Assembly: GCA_026982565.1 (NCBI GenBank)
Contig: JALSGV010000139.1
Span: forward strand, 1-49,894
Direction: 5' to 3'
From: Gammaproteobacteria bacterium
GTDB taxonomy: Bacteria; Pseudomonadota; Gammaproteobacteria; SZUA-140
Length of the DNA stretch: 49,894 nt
Shown: in pieces, positions 16,111 through 23,916 of the stretch
How positions within the stretch are numbered: the first letter of the stretch is position 1
Layout: each line of letters begins with the position of its first letter
Position numbers and translations under genes: made by a program
The notes under the pieces: model-generated
What the model was told of the DNA's origin: nothing
Databases searched by the model: none
Seen by the model: the letters and a program-made list of their open reading frames with translations, nothing else

Positions 16111-18897
16111 ATGAAAAATGAGGCGCTGAATACTCCCCCTATCACCACTCCGACAACCCTGGAAACGGCGTTCCGCGTCATCCGCCGCGATGGCAGTAAT
16201 GCCGCCTTCGACCAGGACAAGATCAACATCGCCATGACCAAGGCCTTCCTCGCCGTGGAAGGCCGGCATGCGGCAGACTCCAACCGCATCCACGACGTGG
16301 TCGCCGCATTGGGCGCCCAGGTGCGGGACGCCCTGTTCCGCCGTTACCCGGAAGGGCGCACGGTCCACATCGAGGACATTCAGGACCAGGTGGAACTGGC
16401 CCTGATGCGCGCCGGGGAACACAAAGTGGCGCGCGCCTATGTCCTCTACCGCGCCGAGCGCGCCCGTGAGCGCGAGGCCCGCGCCCAGGAGGAGACGGCG
16501 GACAAGGGCGCGCCACTGAACCTGCTGCGGGCGGACGGCAGCCGCCTGCCCCTGGACGAGGCGCGCCTGCGCCGCCGGCTGGAGGACGCCGCGGCGGGCC
16601 TGGAAGGCGTGGACTGCCACGCCCTGTACGAAGAAGTGCGGCGCAACCTCTTCGACGGCATGCGCGAGCAGGACTTGCGCACCGCCCTCATCATGAGCGC
16701 CCGGGTCATGATCGAACGCGAACCCGCCTACAGCCAACTGGCGGCGCGCCTGCTGCTGGACCTGCTGCACCACGAGGCCCTGAGCCTGCTCGAAGGCCGT
16801 CCCGTCGAAATCACCCCGGCGGAAATGGCCGGCGCCTATGGCGACTATTTCCAGGCCTATATCAAAAAGGGCGCCGCGCTGTCCCTGCTCGACAAGGAAC
16901 TGACGCGTTATGACCTGCCCGCCCTGGCCGCGGCCCTGCAACCGGAAAGGGATCTGCGATTCACCTACCTGGGCCTGCAGACCCTCTACGACCGCTACCT
17001 CATCCACCACGAAGAACAACGCTTCGAACTGCCCCAGGCCTTTTTCATGCGCGTGGCCATGGGCCTGGCCATCAACGAGATCGACCGCGAGGCGCGCGCC
17101 ATCGAATTCTACAATCTGCTGTCGTCCTTCGACTTCATGTGCTCCACGCCCACCCTTTTCAATGCCGGCACCCTGCGCCCGCAACTTTCCAGTTGCTATC
17201 TCACCACCGTGCCCGATGACCTGGAGGGCATCTACAGCGCCATCCGCGACAACGCCCTGCTGTCCAAATACGCCGGCGGCCTGGGAAACGACTGGACGCG
17301 GGTGCGCGGCCTGGGCGCGCACATCAAGGGCACCAACGGCAAATCCCAGGGCGTGGTGCCCTTTCTCAAGGTGGCCAACGACACCGCCGTCGCCGTCAAC
17401 CAGGGCGGCAAGCGCAAGGGAGCGGTATGCGCTTATCTCGAAACCTGGCACATCGACATCGAGGAGTTCCTGGAACTGCGCAAGAACACCGGCGACGAGC
17501 GCCGCCGCACCCACGACATGAACACCGCCAACTGGGTGCCGGACCTGTTCATGAAAAGGGTAGCGGAAGGGGGCGAGTGGACGCTCTTCTCGCCCGACGA
17601 GGCGGGACAGCTCCACGAGTTGTGCGGCAGCGCCTTCGAGGCCGCCTACACCGCGCTGGAGGAAAAGGCCGCGCGCGGCGAAATCCACCTCTACAAAACC
17701 GTCAAGGCGGAAGACCTGTGGCGCAAGATGCTCGGCATGTTATTCGAAACCGGCCATCCCTGGATCACCTTCAAGGACCCCTGCAATCTGCGCTACACCA
17801 ATCAGCACGCCGGCGTGGTGCACAGCTCCAACCTGTGCACCGAAATCACCCTGCACACCAGCGACCAGGAAATCGCCGTCTGCAACCTGGGATCCGTCAA
17901 CCTGGCCGCCCATGTAACGGCGCAAGGCCTGGATCACGACAAGCTTCGGCGCACCATCGGCACAGCCATGCGCATGCTGGACAATGTCATCGAATACAAC
18001 TACTATGCCGCGCCCCAGGCGCGGCGCTCCAACCTGCGCCACCGCCCGGTGGGGCTGGGCATCATGGGCTTTCAGGACGCCCTCTACACCCTGCGCCTGC
18101 CCTATGCCTCCACGCCGGCCGTGGAGTTCGCCGACACCGCCATGGAAGCGGTGTCCTACTACGCCATCCTCGCCTCCACCGACCTCGCCGCCGAACGGGG
18201 CCGTTACGCCAGTTACGAGGGATCCCTGTGGAGTCAGGGCATCCTGCCCTGCGATTCCATCGGCATTCTCAGGCAGGAGCGTGGCGGCTATCTGGAAATC
18301 GACGCCTCCGCCACCCTGGACTGGGAGCATGTGAGGGAGCGGGTCCGCGATGCGGGCATGCGTCATTCCAACTGCCTGGCCATCGCCCCCACGGCCACCA
18401 TTTCCAACATCTGCGGCGTCTCCCAGTCCATCGAACCCACGTACCAGAACCTGTTCGTGAAATCCAACCTGTCGGGCGAGTTCACCGTCACCAACCCCAG
18501 CCTGGTGCGCGACCTCAAGGCCCTCGGCCTGTGGGACGAGGTGATGGTCAACGACCTGAAATACTTCGACGGCTCGGTGCAACGCATAGACCGCGTGCCG
18601 GAGGACATCAAGCAACTGTACGCCACCGCATTCGAGATCGACTCCCGCTGGCTCATCGAGGCGGCCAGCCGGCGTCAGAAGTGGCTGGACCAGGCCCAGT
18701 CCCTGAATCTCTATCTCGCCGAGCCCGACGGCAAGGCCCTGGACCTGCTCTACAAGCTGGCCTGGGTGCGCGGCCTCAAAACCACCTACTATTTGCGCAC
18801 CCTGGGCGCCAGCCACCTGGAAAAGACAGCCGCCCCTGGCGCAGAGCCTCCCGCGGCGTGCGCTATCGACGACCCGGACTGCGAAGCCTGCCAATAA
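16111..18897 (+). CDS. nrdA: Class Ia ribonucleoside-diphosphate reductase, alpha subunit
   Basis: 928-residue catalytic subunit reducing NDPs to dNDPs. It has an N-terminal ATP-cone (~20-115) and a second cone-like region (~132-220), so it is longer than the ~760-residue E. coli protein. Active-site features: Cys in CSTPTLFN (~344), SSCY (~361), NLCTEI (N574, C576, E578), the radical-path pair TTYYLRTL (~893-894), and the C-terminal redox pair CEAC (C924, C927). GAGGA and AAGGA precede the ATG. nrdB follows after 23 bp. A cobalamin riboswitch upstream suggests the enzyme backs up a B12-dependent class II RNR elsewhere (inference). Confidence 0.95.
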   Translation: MKNEALNTPPITTPTTLETAFRVIRRDGSNAAFDQDKINIAMTKAFLAVEGRHAADSNRIHDVVAALGAQVRDALFRRYPEGRTVHIEDIQDQVELALMRAGEHKVARAYVLYRAERAREREARAQEETADKGAPLNLLRADGSRLPLDEARLRRRLEDAAAGLEGVDCHALYEEVRRNLFDGMREQDLRTALIMSARVMIEREPAYSQLAARLLLDLLHHEALSLLEGRPVEITPAEMAGAYGDYFQAYIKKGAALSLLDKELTRYDLPALAAALQPERDLRFTYLGLQTLYDRYLIHHEEQRFELPQAFFMRVAMGLAINEIDREARAIEFYNLLSSFDFMCSTPTLFNAGTLRPQLSSCYLTTVPDDLEGIYSAIRDNALLSKYAGGLGNDWTRVRGLGAHIKGTNGKSQGVVPFLKVANDTAVAVNQGGKRKGAVCAYLETWHIDIEEFLELRKNTGDERRRTHDMNTANWVPDLFMKRVAEGGEWTLFSPDEAGQLHELCGSAFEAAYTALEEKAARGEIHLYKTVKAEDLWRKMLGMLFETGHPWITFKDPCNLRYTNQHAGVVHSSNLCTEITLHTSDQEIAVCNLGSVNLAAHVTAQGLDHDKLRRTIGTAMRMLDNVIEYNYYAAPQARRSNLRHRPVGLGIMGFQDALYTLRLPYASTPAVEFADTAMEAVSYYAILASTDLAAERGRYASYEGSLWSQGILPCDSIGILRQERGGYLEIDASATLDWEHVRERVRDAGMRHSNCLAIAPTATISNICGVSQSIEPTYQNLFVKSNLSGEFTVTNPSLVRDLKALGLWDEVMVNDLKYFDGSVQRIDRVPEDIKQLYATAFEIDSRWLIEAASRRQKWLDQAQSLNLYLAEPDGKALDLLYKLAWVRGLKTTYYLRTLGASHLEKTAAPGAEPPAACAIDDPDCEACQ

Positions 18898-18920
18898 ATT
18901 GCCATAAGGAGGGAAACATC

Positions 18921-20018
18921 ATGCTGAACTGGGACGATCCTCTGCAAACACAGACTGCCGGTGAACCCGCGATGCAGCGCATCATGGAGGACTTAAAGGA
19001 ACACACGACAATGCAACAGGCGCCTGTACGTGTCGAGGACAAGCGTGTCGTCAACGGCCAGGCGGATATCAACCAGCTTGCGCCCTTCAAATACCCCTGG
19101 GCGTGGAAATACTTTCTCAACGCCAACAAGAACCACTGGACGCCCCTGGACATCAACATGAGCCAGGACGTGCAGGACTATCACCACAAGCTGAGCGCCG
19201 CCGAGCGCCATGTCTACGAGAACGTGCTGGCCTACCTCACCACCTCCGACATCCTCGCCATGCGCAATGTGGGCCTGGCGGTAATGGAAAAGATGAGCGC
19301 CCCGGAACTGCAGATCTACCAGGCGCGCCAGGTATATGAGGAAGCCCTGCACACCTGGACCTACCAGCACTGCATCGAAACCATCGGCCTCGACCAGGGA
19401 GAGATCTACAACCGCTACCGCGTGGTGCCGGAAATACACGCCAAGATCCGGATCGCCAACCGGCGCCTAGACGCCGTGCTGCAACCCGGGCTGGACCTGG
19501 GCAGGCGCGAAACCCTGCGGGACTTTCTCATGTCCTACATCTTCTTTGCCGCGGTCTTCGAGGGCTGCTGGTTCTTCAACGGCTTCAGCCCCATCTTCGC
19601 CCTGCAGCGCCGCGGCCTGATGAAGGGCAGCGCGGAACAACTGCAGTACATCATGCGCGACGAGGTGATGCACTGCGGATTCGGCATCCGCACCATCAAA
19701 CAACTGATGCACGAGGAGGATATCCGCCCCGACCCATGCGCCCTGCGCGCCATGTGGGACGAGGCGGAAGCGGCGGAGCAGGCCTACGCGGAATACATCC
19801 TGCGCGACCCCATTCTGGGCTACAAGGCGGAAGACCACATGGAGCAGTTCCGCTTCATCGCCAACCGCCGCGCCCGCCAACTGGATTTCGACGAACCCTT
19901 TCCGGGCGCCGCATGCACACTGCCCTGGCTGGACGAGCAATCCAACATCCGCAAGGAAAAGAACTTTTTCGAGACCCGGGTCACGGAATATCAAACGGGC
20001 GGCGCCCTGGTGTGGTAA
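18921..20018 (+). CDS. nrdB: Class Ia ribonucleoside-diphosphate reductase, beta subunit
   Basis: 365-residue radical-generating subunit. All metal ligands of the diiron site can be placed: D110, E141, H144, E214, E248 and H251. The tyrosyl-radical position Y148 is Tyr (EALHTWTY), so this is not a Tyr-less class Ic type. AAGGAGGG lies 8 bases before the ATG at 18921. The same frame is open far upstream across nrdA, but that part is antisense-quality sequence and not protein. It is co-transcribed with nrdA under the same riboswitch. Confidence 0.95.
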   Translation: MLNWDDPLQTQTAGEPAMQRIMEDLKEHTTMQQAPVRVEDKRVVNGQADINQLAPFKYPWAWKYFLNANKNHWTPLDINMSQDVQDYHHKLSAAERHVYENVLAYLTTSDILAMRNVGLAVMEKMSAPELQIYQARQVYEEALHTWTYQHCIETIGLDQGEIYNRYRVVPEIHAKIRIANRRLDAVLQPGLDLGRRETLRDFLMSYIFFAAVFEGCWFFNGFSPIFALQRRGLMKGSAEQLQYIMRDEVMHCGFGIRTIKQLMHEEDIRPDPCALRAMWDEAEAAEQAYAEYILRDPILGYKAEDHMEQFRFIANRRARQLDFDEPFPGAACTLPWLDEQSNIRKEKNFFETRVTEYQTGGALVW

Positions 20019-20113
20019 AGCGGATGAAGGCGGCGCCACGGCCGCCTATGACGCCATGGGCGAGAGAAGGGCCAAGACCGTCAAAGGCCATTCAACAGAA
20101 CCTCGGCCCATTT

Positions 20114-20524
20114 TTATAACCTGCCAACAAACTCCGCCGGTGTCAGAATGGGGTATCGCTCACTGAGCGCGAGAAGATCCGAATCCCCAGTAACCAGGCA
20201 CTCGGCCCTGGCCACAACCAAACAGGCCAGGATCGGCAAGTCATCCGGATCATCCGGGACCGTGACACCGAGTTCCTCGGGCAGTTCAACCATGATGGAC
20301 CGGAGGTATATCTGTTTAAGAAACCGCTCAACTCCCTCCTGTTCCCAGCGCAACCGCCTGGCGATCTTAAGGTAACTCAAAACACGCGCCATCTCAGTCA
20401 ATTGCGCCCGAGTCATTACCAAGTCGAACGCCGAACCCCGCCAAGCTGCAACGATGCGGCCAGGTGTGCTGGCCGGGTACATCAACCCCGAAAGCAGCAC
20501 ATTGGTGTCGAGAACGACCTTCAC
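20114..20524 (-). CDS. PIN-domain toxin (putative RNase)
   Basis: 136 residues of the PIN superfamily. MKVVLDTNVLLSGL gives the first acidic residue (Asp6). Further acidic positions lie in DDPDDLPILACLVVARAECLVTGDSDLLAL, the metal-binding core of the TIGR00305-like PIN family. It starts with GTG and overlaps the antitoxin stop by 4 bases, so the pair is translationally coupled. It is convergent with nrdB. It likely cleaves RNA when freed from its antitoxin; the target cannot be told. Confidence 0.85.
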   Translation of the reverse strand: MKVVLDTNVLLSGLMYPASTPGRIVAAWRGSAFDLVMTRAQLTEMARVLSYLKIARRLRWEQEGVERFLKQIYLRSIMVELPEELGVTVPDDPDDLPILACLVVARAECLVTGDSDLLALSERYPILTPAEFVGRL

Positions 20525-20799
20525 TTGCCCCCTTTCCCACGGGCTGCACGCAGCGCCTCATCGAGCAAGGCATTCCCTTCGTCTTCAGGTAACGTCGCGA
20601 AGGCCTCAGCAAGCTCATCAGCCATCGCCCCGAACTCCTCATCCATTCGGCGAATACGCTCATAGAGCGTCATATCGATCAAGGCGGCCACCGGCTTGCC
20701 GGCCTTGGTCACCACAATACGATCGTGGCGATACTGAACCTCGTTGAGCAGTTCACCCAGATTCTTGCGAACCATCATGGCAGGGGCTTCACGTTGCAT
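20521..20799 (-). CDS. Phd/YefM-type antitoxin
   Basis: 92 residues. The N-terminal part, MVRKNLGELLNEVQYRHDRIVVTKAGKPVAALIDMTLYERI, is the Phd/YefM DNA-binding fold. The C-terminal acidic tail is expected to clasp the PIN toxin. The ATG at 20799 has GAGGTG upstream; a longer frame from 20880 lacks support. An AT-rich stretch just upstream (20811-20838) contains TATAAT on the minus strand and could be the autoregulated promoter. The module sits between nrdAB and the second riboswitch. Confidence 0.82.
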   Translation of the reverse strand: MQREAPAMMVRKNLGELLNEVQYRHDRIVVTKAGKPVAALIDMTLYERIRRMDEEFGAMADELAEAFATLPEDEGNALLDEALRAARGKGGK

Positions 20800-20880
20800 A
20801 CTATTCACCTCAATTGATATAGTTAATATAATTATAGTACCGCCCCAACCCACAAGCAGCAAGCTGACACCGCCACCCAC

Positions 20881-20912
20881 CCTTGTATCTTTCCCCTTGT
20901 ATCTTGTATCTT
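20881..20912. repeat. Short CTTGTATC-type repeat array
   Basis: CCTTGTATCTTTCCCCTTGT followed by ATCTTGTATC. It uses the same words as the arrays at 43359-43461 and 44495-44629 but without their shared core. It lies just before the second riboswitch. Confidence 0.6.
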
Positions 20913-20921
20913 ACCCCCCTT

Positions 20922-21114
20922 CAGGTGTCCCGACGCATTTCCACAGGGATTAAACGGGAAGCCGGTGCGGCCTATCTGGCCAAGTCCGGCGCTGCCCCCG
21001 CAACGGTAAGCGAGTATAAGGATGGCTGACAGCCACTGTGCCTGCAGGCATGGGAAGGCGCCATCCCGGAACCCCGCAGGGTTTCCCCTCGCAAGCCCGG
21101 AGACCGGCCTGAAG
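20922..21114 (+). ncRNA. Cobalamin riboswitch upstream of btuB
   Basis: Near-canonical cobalamin riboswitch. In order: CAGGTGTCC, AACGGGAAGCCGGTG, CCGGCGCTGCCCCCGCAACG, GTAAGCGAG, ACAGCCACTG (B12 box), CATGGGAAGGCGCC, and AGCCCGGAGACCGGCCTG. The receptor gene starts 114 bases later. The downstream pairing at 21169-21224 suggests control of translation initiation. Expected effect: less receptor when B12 is high. Confidence 0.95.
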
Positions 21115-21168
21115 CACTCTTGACACAACCGGTCGCGGCGGGCGGACGGGATGGATGCCTTCTGTCTC

Positions 21169-21224
21169 TTCTCCCCTCCCCGGCCTCAAATAGACATGGC
21201 GCGGGAGAGCGCCTGAGAGGAGAA
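21169..21224 (+). promoter_or_regulatory. Possible Shine-Dalgarno sequestering pair for btuB
   Basis: TTCTCCCCTC (21169-21178) can pair with GAGAGGAGAA (21215-21224) in 9 of 10 positions. The latter is the ribosome site of btuB. This fits a translational expression platform for the riboswitch upstream; the pairing is my reading and not tested. Confidence 0.4.
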
Positions 21225-21227
21225 AAA

Positions 21228-23012
21228 ATGAGTCCGAGAATAATTGCCGCGCCTGCCCTGGCGGCGCTGTTGCTGTCCCCTTCCATTCACGCCGAGAGTG
21301 AAACGGCCGAACCCTTCGTCGTAACGGCGACGCGCACCGCGCAACTGGCCGACGAGACCCTGGCCCCGGTCATCGTCATCACCCGCGAGGAAATCGAACG
21401 CACCCAGGCCAACGATGTCGCCGACCTGCTGCGCAACTATGCCGGGCTGGACATCGCCCGCAACGGCGGACCCGGCCAGGCCACCTCCCTGTTCATGCGC
21501 GGCACCGACAGCAACCATACCCTGGTGATGATCGACGGCGTCAAGATCAACCCGGGCACCATCGGCGGCGCCGCCCTGCAGAATATCAGCCCGTCCATCA
21601 TCCAGCGCATCGAGATCGTCAAGGGCCCGCGCTCCGCCCTCTACGGCTCCGAAGCCATTGGCGGTGTCATCAACATCATCACCCGCTCCAAGGCCAGCGG
21701 CACCCGCGCCAGCGCCGCTTACACCAGCGGCACCTACAATACCAGCAACTACCGCTTCTCCATCGACACCCGCGATGCCGAAAGCGGTTTTCGCTCCGGC
21801 ATCAGCACCAGTTATTTCGATACCAACGGATTCCCCACCCGCAGCACCTCCGCCATCGACCGCGGCTATGACAACGCCACCGTCAACAGCTACATCGGCA
21901 TGCAGGCCGGGCCCGTGGACCTGGAAGCCAGCTACTGGCGCGCCAGCGGCAACACGGAGTATGTCGATTTCTTTCTCACCCCCGTGGACCAGGACTATCA
22001 GAACAGCGCCGGCGCCCTGACCCTGAAGGCCGCGCCGCTGGACAGTTGGGCCACCACGATCAAGCTCAGTCATATCACCGATGAGATCGAACAAAACCAG
22101 AGCAGCGACTTCACTCATACCCGCCGTGACGCCCTGGACTGGCAGAACGACATCCAGATCACGGAACGTCAGTTGCTGACGGCCGGCATCTGGTACTCCC
22201 GGGAAAACACCAGGGCCAGCATCTTCGGCAGCGGCTTCAATGAAGACACCTCGGTCAAGGCGGCCTACCTGCAGGACGACATCGATCTGGGCGCGCACCA
22301 TGTCCAGGTGGCGGCGCGGGTGACGGATCACGACGGCTTCGACACCAACGTATCGTGGAACTTCGCCTATGGCTACCGCCTCAGCGCCGCCACCCGCCTC
22401 AGCGCCGCGGCCGGCACCGCCTTCCGCGCGCCCGACAGCACGGACCGTTTCGGCTTCGCCGGCAACCCGGATCTCGACCCTGAAACCTCCCTCAACCTGG
22501 AGCTGGGCCTGAAGCACACCTTCAACCAACACCACACCCTGTCCGTCAGCGCCTTCGACAACCGCATCGACGACCTGATCGAGTACAACAGCGCCACCTT
22601 CACCATGGAGAACATCAGCAAGGCGAGGATCTACGGCATCGAAGGCGCCTACAACTTCAGCCTGAACCACTGGCGCCTGCGCGTCACCGCCATTGCGCAG
22701 AACCCGGAGAACGACGACACGGGCGAGCAGTTGCTGCGCCGCGCCAAGCAGACCCTGACGGCCTCCCTGTCCTACGAACAAAGGCTGTACTCCATTCTCG
22801 TGGACTTCCTGGCCGCGGGCGAGCGCAAGGATTTCTCCGCGGATCTGGACGCCTACCAACTGGTCAATGCCACCCTCCAGCTCCGTCCCTATGGAAACTG
22901 GCTGGCCCAGGTCAAGGTGGAAAACCTGCTGGACGAGAACTACGAGCTGGCCAGCACCTTCAACACGCCGGAACGGTCGTTCTATTTTGAACTGGCCTAT
23001 AACTACCAGTAA
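21228..23012 (+). CDS. btuB: TonB-dependent vitamin B12 receptor BtuB
   Basis: 594-residue outer-membrane receptor. A signal peptide ends near IHAES; then comes a TonB box-like EPFVVTATR, the plug domain (TREEIERTQANDVADLLRNYAGLDI, MIDGVKINPGT, IEIVKGPRSALYGSEAIGGVINIIT), and a barrel ending in aromatic FELAYNYQ. The GAGAGGAG site before 21228 fixes the start. Its length and the riboswitch upstream support cobalamin as substrate. tonB follows 18 bases later. Confidence 0.92.
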   Translation: MSPRIIAAPALAALLLSPSIHAESETAEPFVVTATRTAQLADETLAPVIVITREEIERTQANDVADLLRNYAGLDIARNGGPGQATSLFMRGTDSNHTLVMIDGVKINPGTIGGAALQNISPSIIQRIEIVKGPRSALYGSEAIGGVINIITRSKASGTRASAAYTSGTYNTSNYRFSIDTRDAESGFRSGISTSYFDTNGFPTRSTSAIDRGYDNATVNSYIGMQAGPVDLEASYWRASGNTEYVDFFLTPVDQDYQNSAGALTLKAAPLDSWATTIKLSHITDEIEQNQSSDFTHTRRDALDWQNDIQITERQLLTAGIWYSRENTRASIFGSGFNEDTSVKAAYLQDDIDLGAHHVQVAARVTDHDGFDTNVSWNFAYGYRLSAATRLSAAAGTAFRAPDSTDRFGFAGNPDLDPETSLNLELGLKHTFNQHHTLSVSAFDNRIDDLIEYNSATFTMENISKARIYGIEGAYNFSLNHWRLRVTAIAQNPENDDTGEQLLRRAKQTLTASLSYEQRLYSILVDFLAAGERKDFSADLDAYQLVNATLQLRPYGNWLAQVKVENLLDENYELASTFNTPERSFYFELAYNYQ

Positions 23013-23030
23013 GGATGTGAGGGACGAGGG

Positions 23031-23804
23031 ATGACGGGCATGAAATCCTTCGTTCTCCTGTCACTCCTCGCCCACGGCGCGTTACTGCTCTCCTGGCCGG
23101 CAGCGCAAACGGCTCCCTCCGCTGCCGGCCAAGGCGACCCTATCTCCCTCTCTCTGGCCCCCAGGCACATGGCGGCGGAGAAGGCAAATGCGGCGCCGGA
23201 GCAACCGCCGCCAGCCCGGCAGGCCATGACGCCGCCGCCCCAAGCCGAGGAGACTGCAAAGCGGCCTTCCTCCCTTGAATCAAGTCCGCCGCCCCAAGCC
23301 GAGGAGACTGCAAAGCGGCCTTCCTCCCTTGAATCAAGTCCGCCTCCCCAGAATAAAGGACCAAGCCTCGCCCATGATGCCGGGATGGCCCTCCCCCCGC
23401 AGGAAAACCTTGGACAAACGGCGCCTCCACCCCTTGCCTCCAGCGTCTCCTCCACCGCGTCAGACAATCCCGCAAGGCAGCCCCGGAATGACGCGGCCGC
23501 CCATATGGCCGGCCTACGACACGATCTGCGGGACGCGCTGCACCGCGCCATCCAGCCCTACTTCCACTATCCCCGCCTGGCGCAGCGCCGCGGCTGGCAG
23601 GGGGTGGTGGAACTGGGCGTGCACGTCAACGCGGACGGCCGCCTGGACCGCATCTGGATCAAACGCAGCTCCGGCCACCGCATCCTGGACAGGGCGGCCA
23701 GGAAATCCCTGCTCAGGGCGGCCGCCCTCCCCGCCATCTCTACGCCTTCCGGCAAGGGCATGGAAGTGGTCCTTCCCGTGGAATTCCGCCTCGTCGACAG
23801 CTGA
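23031..23804 (+). CDS. tonB: TonB-family energy transducer
   Basis: 257 residues. There is an N-terminal membrane anchor (FVLLSLLAHGALLLSWP), a Pro-rich periplasmic linker, and a C-terminal TonB fold (YPRLAQRRGWQGVVELGVHVNADGRLDRIWI...SSGHRILDRAARKSL). The linker contains a perfect 54-bp duplication (PPPQAEETAKRPSSLESS twice). It probably energises BtuB, being in the same operon. No exbB or exbD gene is present nearby. A second ATG three codons in is a possible start. Confidence 0.85.
   Translation: MTGMKSFVLLSLLAHGALLLSWPAAQTAPSAAGQGDPISLSLAPRHMAAEKANAAPEQPPPARQAMTPPPQAEETAKRPSSLESSPPPQAEETAKRPSSLESSPPPQNKGPSLAHDAGMALPPQENLGQTAPPPLASSVSSTASDNPARQPRNDAAAHMAGLRHDLRDALHRAIQPYFHYPRLAQRRGWQGVVELGVHVNADGRLDRIWIKRSSGHRILDRAARKSLLRAAALPAISTPSGKGMEVVLPVEFRLVDS
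23232..23350 (+). repeat. 54-bp in-frame tandem duplication in tonB
   Basis: Units 23232-23285 and 23286-23339 are identical base for base, and a third unit begins (11 bases, one mismatch). The repeat encodes part of the Pro-rich linker, so length changes keep the frame. Confidence 0.95.
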
Positions 23805-23815
23805 TCCCGCCACCC

Positions 23816-23831
23816 TGTGACGTCCGTCACA
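23816..23831. promoter_or_regulatory. CRP-like palindrome upstream of the asmA-like gene
   Basis: TGTGA-CGTCCG-TCACA matches the CRP/Vfr half-sites exactly and extends to CTGTGACG/CGTCACAG. It lies 12 bp after the tonB stop and about 93 bp before the AsmA start. No T-run follows, so a terminator is less likely. Whether the organism has a CRP protein cannot be seen here. Confidence 0.45.
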
Positions 23832-23916
23832 GAATACCCACAGCCGATATCCCAATATCGTCTGGAAGTCGTCATACAAGACAAGCCTTCCGTGCCCCGA
23901 GCCTGAAAGTGTGAAT

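Noticed and set aside
16081..17688. 535-codon open frame antisense to nrdA
   Set aside because: nrdA on the other strand has full catalytic motifs; the antisense product has none.
17427..18920. Upstream extension of the nrdB frame into nrdA
   Set aside because: The extension is Arg/Pro/His-rich out-of-frame sequence; AAGGAGGG before 18921 marks the true start.
20019..20113. AGGCGGC/GCCGCCT hairpin after nrdB as terminator
   Set aside because: The stem is good but no T-run follows; the only T-run comes 65 bases later. Left unassigned.
21186..22859. 557-codon open frame antisense to btuB
   Set aside because: Shadow of a GC-rich gene; composition is dominated by Gly/Ala/Val/Asp runs with no domain.
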